Positions 1 to 5,883 of a stretch of DNA of 5,883 nt are shown in pieces (within the stretch, counting starts at the first letter, position 1; each line of letters starts with the position of its first letter). The position numbers and the translations under genes are program-made. The stretch is from an uncultured Rubritalea sp. GTDB taxonomy: Bacteria; Verrucomicrobiota; Verrucomicrobiia; Verrucomicrobiales; Akkermansiaceae. The notes beneath the pieces were generated by a model that was not told where the DNA came from, did no database searches, and saw only the letters and a program-made list of their open reading frames with translations. Where the stretch lies: positions 1 through 5,883 of the forward strand of contig CALFBV010000236.1 in assembly GCA_937951395.1 (NCBI GenBank). Direction: 5' to 3'.

Positions 1-855
1 CATGGTGGTCAGGTCTACATGGATGGAGCAAACATGAACGCCCAGCTTGGTCTCACCAGCCCAGGTCACATTGGAGCTGATGTTTGTCACCTCAATCTCC
101 ATAAAACATTCTGCATCCCTCACGGTGGCGGAGGTCCAGGAGTCGGTCCTATCGGTGTCGCTCAGCAGCTCGTTTCTTTCCTTCCTGGACACAGAAATTC
201 TGAGGCTCAAGAAGGTGCGGTTAGTGCTGCTCCATTCGGCAGTGCTTCGATTAATACTATTTCCTGGATGTACATAGCCATGATGGGCTCTGCTGGTCTC
301 ACCGAGGCTACTAAGATAGCTATCTTAAATGCGAACTACGTAGCGACTCGCCTCAAGGAATATTATCCGATCCTCTACAAAGGTAACAAAGGTCTCGTGG
401 CGCATGAATGCATCATCGATGTTCGCCCTCTAACAGAAGCGTCTGGAATCGGTGTGGAGGACGTAGCAAAGCGTCTCATCGATTACGGTTATCACGCCCC
501 GACAATGAGTTTCCCGGTATCTGGAACCCTCATGATAGAGCCTACTGAGTCTGAGTCTAAGGAAGAGATAGACCGTTTCTGTGATGCTCTGATTTCTATC
601 CACGCCGAAATCCAAGAAGTCATCGATGGCACAGCGGATAAGGAGAACAATGTCCTCACTAACTCACCACACACAGCGGAAGTGGTCACTAGCGATAGCT
701 GGGACAGACCATACAGCCGTGAGAAAGCAGCCTACCCAGTAGCAGGTCTACGTGAACACAAATTCTGGTCGTATGTAGGTAGAGTGGACAACGTCTACGG
801 AGATAGAAATCTCATGTGCTCATGCATCGGGATGGAAGCCTATGCAGAAGAGTAA
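1..855 (+). CDS. gcvP: Glycine dehydrogenase (decarboxylating), P-protein of the glycine cleavage system, C-terminal part
   Basis: The PLP-dependent P-protein decarboxylates glycine and passes the aminomethyl group to the lipoyl arm of the H-protein, in the cytoplasm. The reading frame is open from base 1, so the start lies upstream; 284 residues are visible of about 950 usual for the one-chain enzyme. The PLP-binding lysine is residue 35 of the fragment (bases 103-105) in [11 protein letters not shown]. It is followed by the glycine-rich loop [10 protein letters not shown]. The family block [16 protein letters not shown] begins at residue 171. The C-terminus carries [11 protein letters not shown], which resembles the one-chain GcvP of E. 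coli more than the shorter GcvPB of two-subunit systems. No frameshift or lost key residue is seen. A terminator follows 32 bases after the stop, so this is the last gene of its transcript. Identification is essentially certain; one-chain versus two-chain is an inference from the C-terminus. Confidence 0.97.
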   Translation, partial: HGGQVYMDGANMNAQLGLTSPGHIGADVCHLNLHKTFCIPHGGGGPGVGPIGVAQQLVSFLPGHRNSEAQEGAVSAAPFGSASINTISWMYIAMMGSAGLTEATKIAILNANYVATRLKEYYPILYKGNKGLVAHECIIDVRPLTEASGIGVEDVAKRLIDYGYHAPTMSFPVSGTLMIEPTESESKEEIDRFCDALISIHAEIQEVIDGTADKENNVLTNSPHTAEVVTSDSWDRPYSREKAAYPVAGLREHKFWSYVGRVDNVYGDRNLMCSCIGMEAYAEE

Positions 856-887
856 TTTGTCTAGTTGCTAAAGAGCGTAAGTTCATC

Positions 888-922
888 AAAAAGACTAGCC
901 TGAGAAATCAGCTAGTCCTTTT
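888..922 (+). terminator. Intrinsic terminator after gcvP
   Basis: The hairpin has an outer stem GACTAG (893-898) pairing with CTAGTC (912-917), a single bulged C at 899, an inner stem CTGA (900-903) pairing with TCAG (908-911), and a GAAA tetraloop (904-907). This gives ten base pairs. An alternative register gives seven continuous pairs and an 11-base loop. A short TTTT tract (919-922) follows, and an A tract (888-892) precedes the stem, so it could also work weakly on the opposite strand. The position 32 bases after the gcvP stop fits termination of that transcript. Confidence 0.85.
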
Positions 923-957
923 AAGGATAAATCCAGAACTAAAAGAAAACTGGTGTT

Positions 958-986
958 TCGACATGATTAAGCGTATGCTCTCTAAC
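958..986 (+). promoter_or_regulatory. Candidate sigma70-type promoter for the solenoid gene
   Basis: TCGACA (958-963) matches five of six bases of the -35 consensus. TCTAAC (981-986) matches four of six of the -10 consensus, with a 17-base spacer. Transcription would begin near 993, leaving a leader of about 14 bases before the ATG at 1007. A promoter is expected here because a terminator lies just upstream. The match is modest, and promoter consensus in this lineage may differ from E. coli, so this is a candidate only. Confidence 0.3.
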
Positions 987-1006
987 GCACTAAGCATTAC
1001 TTCACA

Positions 1007-3877
1007 ATGACTTCACTACACACAAAAAAAAGCATTTCCACTGGAATCTCAATTGCTGGACTATTAGCCGCGGCAGTTGGAATGGCAGACATCGCAGCCC
1101 CGCATCCAAATGGGCCGAATGGAGAAAATGGGATTGTTGAAAAACCAGTAGACCAGTTAGTGGATGGGGCCAGTTCTGAGAAAACTCTAGAAGCGAAAAA
1201 GTTAGTGCTGGAGGATCTTAATCATGAAGAGCTGGTGAAGCAGCTAGCAAATGAAAGCTTTGTCATCCGTGAAGAGGCGACTAATCTAGTCTGGCGCAGA
1301 GGTAAACCTGCTCTGGCGGCATTAGAGAATGCGCTTTCATCAGGTAATCCAGAGCTCATTTCCAGATCTACAGAGTTACTTAAGTTCATACGAGCGGGGG
1401 TTTCACCTGACTCTCCTCCTCATATTGCGAAGCTAGTAGAATCGTTCGATGATGCTACTAATGATCAAAAGGAAGACATCATGAGAGAGCTCTATGCTGA
1501 GAGGGCGTATACCCAGATGTTATTCATGCTTTCTGAGATGAAAGATAGGGCTTTAGCGTTGAGCCTTTATGAAGATTTTAATTTCCTAGCTCAGCGAGCA
1601 GCTAAGGATTCCGTGGCGAAGGGTGATATAGAGGCCGCAATAGAACAGCTTAAGATGGCTCCTAATAATGAGACTACTCAGAGATCTTTAGCCTACCTCT
1701 ATGCACTTACCGGCAAACTCAATGATGAGCTAGATCGCATCGGGAAGTTAAATATCGAGCTGCTTGATAAAGACTGGGAGAGGCACTTGAATCTAGAAAA
1801 GACGAATCGCGCAGACATCCGGAAATTCGCGCAGAGAGAGAGCATTATGGGTGTCATTGCTAATCTGAATTTATTAGAAGGCGATCCTAGTCTGATGTTT
1901 GAATACTATTTCAAGAAGGCGGCTTTCACAGCAAAAGTAGGATTAGCTGTGATTAAGGCGCAGTATGATGGTGATAGTGATGACTTTGTTGAAAAGGTCC
2001 ACGCTCAGCAAGAGCAGATCCTTCAAGCGTCTATCAAAGATGCTCCTACTAATATACAATATCAGGCGATAAAAATTCTTTGTCTGACTGGAGGTGCTAA
2101 TCTTGTCGAACCATACTCACTTAAAAAATTCCGCTATGATTCATTTTTATACGCAGATCACAAAGAACAACCAAAGAAAGCGCTCGCAATACTAGGGATA
2201 TTAGATGAAGACACTCTTAAAAAATTCATCAAAGACAATACGATACTAGCTATCGAGGAATTTGAAATAGACCAAGATGATAAGCTTGAGTTTGCTGGTC
2301 CAGACACGCTTTCTTATCAGGATAGACTTCTCACAGTTGCTGAATTTTACTACAAAAGAGGAGAGCGCGACATAGCTAAGTCCGTGATGACTCCTCTACT
2401 AAAAGAACTTCAAGCTCAGGAAAATAATGAGTGGTATAAAGTCGCGGAGTCCATCGCTAATCTAGGAATGCATGACCTAGCCATCGACATCGTCCTAGAG
2501 AGAGGTGATGACGATAAGACCTACGAGCAAATGGTGACCTACCTCTACGATGACACTGTGGAGACAGACCTAGTCTGGAACACTTTACTTAAGCGAGTAG
2601 GAGTTGCGCCTGAGAAATCTTTCCGTGACTTAGCTGTCGTCATGGGAGTCTACCAAGCTGAGCTAAAAACTTACCTCCAGCTCCAAGACGAACTCATCAA
2701 AATAGCTACTAATGAGGGAAACATGAGCCTGAAATTAATGCGCACAGCGCTACACTCCGTAGCTACGTATAGGCAAGACGCGATCAGCTCCGCACGGCAT
2801 GCCAAACAGCTGTTAGATGCTGAAGAGGTCGAAGATTCGATTCCGATGAGGAAACTTGAATATCTTAGAAGCCTTGCCGATTGTTTAGACTGGAAAGGCA
2901 TTGTCACCATCCTAGATGAAGATCGCTCATTTATTAGAAATTCACCGAAATGGTATGCGATCTACTCTATAGCAAAACGTAAAATGGGAGATATTGAGGA
3001 GGCTGATGAACTTCTCAATTACGCTAAACTAATCAGCATCGGCCTGGATTATGAGCTTCGTGATATCGCAATAGAGCACTACCTCGCTGAGTATGATGAC
3101 ATATCGACAGAGATCATTGAGCGCCTTCTCATTATCGGTTCTGTAGAGAGAGACTCTGGTCTATACAAATACTCACTATCCTATCTATCTAGACCCGCTA
3201 ATTCCTACACAAGTGCTCAACAATGGGGAAAAGCAGCCTCGTTTTATATGGTCAATGCTGCCAGAGATATGGTGGAGCAGCCTAGCAGCATCGTTAGTTC
3301 TAACATCAGCTACTACACGAGCGACTACTACAACACTCAGTTTACTAGAGGTATGGAACTTTATCACTCAGGTGAAAAGGCGAAGGGCTTAAAGATGCTA
3401 GCTAATGCGCATCACGCAGTCGTAGGTGACGGAAACCTAGCGGATCATTTCTATCCAGCAATTAGAACCACAGATCTAGCCAAACAATATGACCTATGGG
3501 TAGAAGAATCCTACCAGCACCTCGCAAGCTCTATTGAAGAATTCCCCAAGTGCTCTAATACTCACAACACACTAGCTTGGATACTCTCACGCGCAGTCCG
3601 CAAAGTAGATGAAGGGATAAAGCACTCAGAGACATCACTAGAGCTTACACCATTCGAAGCTTCTTATCTTGATACGATGGGAGAACTGCATCATGCAAAA
3701 GGCGATAGAAAGAGTGCGGTCGAGTGGGGGGAGAAAGCAGTAGAAGCTAGTAAGTATGGTAGATTAGACATCTACGGAAGCAGCTCATCTGCTAGGAGAC
3801 GTAGCTATAGTCTTTCTGGTCAGCTGGAAAGATTCAAGACAGAGTCCCACCCTAAAGGCTATTTCTCTAAGAACTAA
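1007..3877 (+). CDS. Exported HEAT/TPR-like alpha-solenoid protein of unknown function
   Basis: I do not recognise a characterised homologue of this 956-residue protein. Residues 1-31 look like a Sec signal peptide: lysines at 7-8, a hydrophobic core at about 9-25, and possible cleavage after Ala27 or Ala30. A low-complexity PHPNGPNGENG stretch follows. Residues 71-130 form a HEAT-like block (FVIREEATNLVWRRGKPALA, then a second helix pair) typical of PVC exported proteins. The rest is nearly all helical, with degenerate TPR-like pairs at about 198-248, 437-500, 646-680, 778-805 and, clearest, 848-916 (NTHNTLAWIL, then SYLDTMGELHHAKGDRKSAVEWGEKAV). No catalytic motif is visible, so a periplasmic interaction scaffold is the best inference. 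The ATG at 1007 is supported by the signal peptide and an in-frame stop at 983; no Shine-Dalgarno motif precedes it. It is rich in CTA leucine codons, unlike gcvP. Coding status is certain, function unknown. Confidence 0.93.
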   Translation: MTSLHTKKSISTGISIAGLLAAAVGMADIAAPHPNGPNGENGIVEKPVDQLVDGASSEKTLEAKKLVLEDLNHEELVKQLANESFVIREEATNLVWRRGKPALAALENALSSGNPELISRSTELLKFIRAGVSPDSPPHIAKLVESFDDATNDQKEDIMRELYAERAYTQMLFMLSEMKDRALALSLYEDFNFLAQRAAKDSVAKGDIEAAIEQLKMAPNNETTQRSLAYLYALTGKLNDELDRIGKLNIELLDKDWERHLNLEKTNRADIRKFAQRESIMGVIANLNLLEGDPSLMFEYYFKKAAFTAKVGLAVIKAQYDGDSDDFVEKVHAQQEQILQASIKDAPTNIQYQAIKILCLTGGANLVEPYSLKKFRYDSFLYADHKEQPKKALAILGILDEDTLKKFIKDNTILAIEEFEIDQDDKLEFAGPDTLSYQDRLLTVAEFYYKRGERDIAKSVMTPLLKELQAQENNEWYKVAESIANLGMHDLAIDIVLERGDDDKTYEQMVTYLYDDTVETDLVWNTLLKRVGVAPEKSFRDLAVVMGVYQAELKTYLQLQDELIKIATNEGNMSLKLMRTALHSVATYRQDAISSARHAKQLLDAEEVEDSIPMRKLEYLRSLADCLDWKGIVTILDEDRSFIRNSPKWYAIYSIAKRKMGDIEEADELLNYAKLISIGLDYELRDIAIEHYLAEYDDISTEIIERLLIIGSVERDSGLYKYSLSYLSRPANSYTSAQQWGKAASFYMVNAARDMVEQPSSIVSSNISYYTSDYYNTQFTRGMELYHSGEKAKGLKMLANAHHAVVGDGNLADHFYPAIRTTDLAKQYDLWVEESYQHLASSIEEFPKCSNTHNTLAWILSRAVRKVDEGIKHSETSLELTPFEASYLDTMGELHHAKGDRKSAVEWGEKAVEASKYGRLDIYGSSSSARRRSYSLSGQLERFKTESHPKGYFSKN

Positions 3878-3889
3878 CATCTGGTTAGT
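3873..3889 (+). other. Small hairpin overlapping the solenoid gene stop codon
   Basis: ACTAAC (3873-3878) pairs perfectly with GTTAGT (3884-3889) around a five-base loop. The TAA stop of the solenoid gene lies in the left arm. There is no T tract after it, so it is unlikely to terminate transcription. It could protect an mRNA end or modestly affect translation of the next gene. A six-pair hairpin can also occur by chance. Confidence 0.3.
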
Positions 3890-3901
3890 AGCTCTAGATT
3901 T

Positions 3902-4579
3902 ATGAAACCCTTTTTAATACTCATGAGCGCTCTCCCTATCGCTGGAGCGCTTATACTTGCGAATCTATTTGGCTTCAGGAGGCTCGCTAAGTCTGAATAT
4001 TTATCCGTAGATCTGGAGACGATCCTAAAGAAGCTCTCTGCAAAATATCCCAAAGCGAAATATAAATTTAAAAAGCGCACGTGGGCAGGCAAACCACTTG
4101 ACGCAGAAGGTGTGGCTCTCATCGGCGAAAAATACCGCGGCTCAACATCTAGCTCAGACATTGCCAGACAACTCATCAAACTAGGACTTTCCGGTTTATG
4201 GGAAGACTACGAAAAACTCATCCGCTGGCGCTCCAAATGCATCAAGCTTGGCTACATTCTGCCTCCACTGATATTTGTGGGCTGCACTCTATGTACTGTT
4301 GTAGGTAAAGTTCCCGCTATGTGGACTATTACCATCGTAGGGTTAGTTCTCGCAGGCTGCATCAGCAGCCTATGGTTTTCACGTGGTGTGGAAAAAGAAG
4401 CTGCAGCGCAGATGACATCTCTCATCGAGCGCACACGAGTCCTCCCAAGAGTCTCAGAAGAAGAGGATCTCATCGAGTCCATCCGCGCATGGACCTGGGT
4501 TTCTCTGCTGCCGGGAATCGCCATTTCATTTCTAATGAAAAAAGACACGAGAATAGCAGGGGAGCCTGCTCAGAAATAG
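3902..4579 (+). CDS. Membrane protein of unknown function with three or four predicted transmembrane segments
   Basis: I do not recognise the family of this 225-residue protein. Hydrophobic segments lie at about residues 3-24, 114-134 and 139-159, with a weaker one at 196-212. The stretch between the first and second (25-113) is strongly basic (KKLSAKYPKAKYKFKKR at about 43-59) and by the positive-inside rule is probably cytoplasmic. The second segment contains a CxxC pair (Cys128, Cys131), and the third contains Cys153. The first segment might instead be a cleaved signal peptide. A charged linker (RGVEKEAAAQ to EEEDL, 161-190) precedes the last segment. The gene starts 24 bases after the solenoid gene, in the same frame, with no terminator between them, so co-transcription is likely. 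ATG 3902 has no Shine-Dalgarno motif; the only in-frame upstream alternative is a CTG at 3881. Coding is likely because it fills the gap on the same strand and encodes a coherent membrane topology. Confidence 0.85.
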   Translation: MKPFLILMSALPIAGALILANLFGFRRLAKSEYLSVDLETILKKLSAKYPKAKYKFKKRTWAGKPLDAEGVALIGEKYRGSTSSSDIARQLIKLGLSGLWEDYEKLIRWRSKCIKLGYILPPLIFVGCTLCTVVGKVPAMWTITIVGLVLAGCISSLWFSRGVEKEAAAQMTSLIERTRVLPRVSEEEDLIESIRAWTWVSLLPGIAISFLMKKDTRIAGEPAQK

Positions 4580-4598
4580 AGTCCTCAAAATCTTATAT

Positions 4599-4627
4599 TT
4601 GGTAGTTGCAAGGAGAGATTATTTAAC
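4599..4627 (+). promoter_or_regulatory. Candidate sigma70-type promoter for the parE-like gene
   Basis: TTGGTA (4599-4604) and TTTAAC (4622-4627) each match four of six consensus bases and are 17 bases apart. The inferred transcript start near 4634 would give a leader of about 20 bases. No convincing terminator is seen after the membrane-protein gene, so the parE-like gene could also be read through from upstream. The call is weak and rests on consensus matching alone. Confidence 0.25.
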
Positions 4628-4654
4628 GCATCTTAATTAAAAGCAATTTCTATC

Positions 4655-5883
4655 ATGGCAACTTACACAGAAGACGACATCAAGAGTTTAGACTGGAAAG
4701 AGCACATCCGCTTGCGTCCAGGTATGTATATCGGCAAACTGGCTGATGGTGCTAGCCCAGAAGATGGCATCTACATCTTACTCAAGGAAGTGATGGATAA
4801 CTCTATTGATGAGTTCGTCATGGGCCATGGTAAGGAAATCCATGTCAATATCGATGATGAGGATCGTGTCGAAGTGCGAGATTTCGGCAGGGGGATTCCA
4901 CTCGGAAAACTCATGGACTGCGCGGCTAAAATAAATACCGGCGCCAAGTATGACAGTGAAGCATTCAAGAAATCTGTAGGTCTAAATGGTGTGGGTATTA
5001 AGGCAGTGAATGCACTTTCTATATTCTTCGAGATCCAAGCTTGGCGTGATGGAGAAACTAAGGCGATCGAATTTAGCCGGGGGGAAGTCACCGAGGAAAT
5101 GAAGAAGCCTCGTAAAGATAAGGACAGCCTGAATGGAACCCGAATCAGCTTCGATGTAGACCGCGAAATTTTCCCCAAGAAGACAAAATACAGAGCGCAC
5201 CACGTAGAGAAAATGTGCCGCTATTATTCATACCTGAATCCAGGTCTGACGGTGGTCTTCAACGGCAAGAAGTTTAAATCTAAGGACGGATTACTTGATT
5301 TGCTCAAGGAAGAGACGGACGAAGAAATGCTCTATGAGCCAATTCATCTTAGTGGAAATGATCTGGACGTCACCTTTACTCACACGATGTCTAGTAGCGA
5401 AGACTACTACTCATTTGTCAATGGCCAGCACACTACACAAGGAGGAACTCATTTGGCCGCATTTCGTGAAGCCGTGGTAAAGGTGCTAAGAGACTTTTAT
5501 AAGAAGCAGTATGAGCCATCAGACATCAGAGCAGGATTAACGGCGGCGATTTCCATCCGTGTAGAAGAACCGGTGTTTGAGAGTCAGACCAAGACTAAAC
5601 TCGGATCTACAAATGTGGCGCCAGATGGTGAGACGGTGCGCACATTTACCCTAAACTTTCTTAAAGAGCACCTCGACAACCATCTTCATAAGCACCCGCA
5701 AGTAGCTGAAGCTCTGCAGAAACGTATACTAGTAGCAGAAAAAGAGCGCAAGGAGCTAAAGGGGATCAAAAAACTCGCCAGAGACCGCGCAAGAAAAGCT
5801 AAAGTTCATAACAAAAAACTCAGAGATTGCCGAATACATTTCGACACCAAGCATAAATACAGAGAAGCAACCACCGTATTTAT
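4655..5883 (+). CDS. parE: DNA topoisomerase IV subunit B (ParE/GyrB family), N-terminal part
   Basis: This is the ATPase subunit of a type IIA topoisomerase, which with a ParC/GyrA-type subunit passes one DNA duplex through another to relax or decatenate chromosomes. The visible 409 residues cover the whole GHKL ATPase and transducer regions. RLRPGMYIG is at 19-27, and the helix [12 protein letters not shown] carries the presumed catalytic Glu45 and Mg-binding Asn49. VRDFGRGIP (74-82) contains Asp76, the ATP lid [18 protein letters not shown] spans 105-122, and the transducer motif QTKTKL spans 311-316 with the ATP-contacting Lys313. The frame runs off the window where family members reach the EGDSA motif of TOPRIM, so roughly the last third is missing. 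The N-terminus ([20 protein letters not shown]) matches the Bacteroidota/Verrucomicrobiota ParE type. ATG 4655 is fixed by an in-frame TAA at 4634 with no other usual start between. parE rather than gyrB is a judgement from sequence style. Confidence 0.93.
   Translation, partial: MATYTEDDIKSLDWKEHIRLRPGMYIGKLADGASPEDGIYILLKEVMDNSIDEFVMGHGKEIHVNIDDEDRVEVRDFGRGIPLGKLMDCAAKINTGAKYDSEAFKKSVGLNGVGIKAVNALSIFFEIQAWRDGETKAIEFSRGEVTEEMKKPRKDKDSLNGTRISFDVDREIFPKKTKYRAHHVEKMCRYYSYLNPGLTVVFNGKKFKSKDGLLDLLKEETDEEMLYEPIHLSGNDLDVTFTHTMSSSEDYYSFVNGQHTTQGGTHLAAFREAVVKVLRDFYKKQYEPSDIRAGLTAAISIRVEEPVFESQTKTKLGSTNVAPDGETVRTFTLNFLKEHLDNHLHKHPQVAEALQKRILVAEKERKELKGIKKLARDRARKAKVHNKKLRDCRIHFDTKHKYREATTVF

Noticed and set aside
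816..1010. A 64-codon + strand open frame between gcvP and the solenoid gene, overlapping the latter's start by ATGA
   Set aside because: It starts inside gcvP, runs through the terminator hairpin, has no recognisable protein features, and appears to be chance. The ATGA overlap alone does not make it a coupled leader gene.
1454..2715. The 11-mer GCTACTAATGA occurring at 1454 and 2705
   Set aside because: Both copies are in frame and encode Ala-Thr-Asn plus an acidic residue. Two copies of an 11-mer in a gene with repeated codon preferences do not indicate a functional repeat.
3874..4179. A 101-codon open frame on the minus strand
   Set aside because: It lies opposite the start of the membrane-protein gene, has no upstream signals and no recognisable domain; it is an antisense shadow. 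The minus-strand frames at 4252-4548 and 4771-5178 are rejected for the same reason.
4321..4605. A 94-codon + strand open frame overlapping the membrane-protein gene in another frame
   Set aside because: Its composition is unlike a real protein (rich in Arg, His and Ser), and the overlapping frame has coherent membrane topology.
4633..4640. The perfect palindrome TTAATTAA in the parE leader
   Set aside because: It is a short AT-only palindrome in an AT-rich gap, with no second copy or flanking symmetry to suggest an operator.
4606..4648. Possible leader hairpin pairing AGTTGC-like and GCAATT-like segments before parE
   Set aside because: It has only four to six pairs, including a G-U pair, around a loop of over 30 bases with weak internal pairing. 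It does not resemble a known riboswitch.

Overview
This window holds the 3' end of one conserved housekeeping gene, two complete poorly characterised genes, and the 5' end of a second conserved gene. All four are on the + strand. Base composition looks like mid-40s percent GC by eye. The likely source is a Gram-negative bacterium, most plausibly of the Verrucomicrobiota (PVC superphylum). Three things point there: an export signal followed by a HEAT-like block of the 'REEAT..L...G..AL..L..AL' kind common in PVC proteins; a ParE-type topoisomerase of the Bacteroidota/Verrucomicrobiota sort; and start codons without Shine-Dalgarno motifs. This is inferred from protein style, not from a marker gene, and Bacteroidota is the main alternative.

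Layout. Positions 1-855 encode the C-terminal 284 residues of glycine dehydrogenase (GcvP, the P-protein of the glycine cleavage system), including the PLP-binding lysine. A strong intrinsic terminator at 888-922 closes that unit. A weak promoter candidate follows at 958-986. Positions 1007-3877 encode a 956-residue, probably exported alpha-solenoid (HEAT/TPR-like) protein of unknown function. After 24 bases, 3902-4579 encodes a 225-residue protein with three or four predicted membrane segments, probably co-transcribed with the solenoid gene. A 75-base gap with another weak promoter candidate leads to 4655, where a type IIA topoisomerase ATPase subunit (parE-like) starts and runs off the window end just before its TOPRIM domain.

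How the genes work together. The two outer genes act in unrelated housekeeping processes: one-carbon/glycine metabolism and chromosome topology. The middle pair could form a small envelope module, an exported protein-interaction scaffold plus a membrane partner, but only adjacency and spacing support this. I found no tRNA, rRNA, CRISPR array, insertion sequence, integrase, toxin-antitoxin pair or recognisable defence system. The only clearly uncharacterised material is the solenoid/membrane pair.
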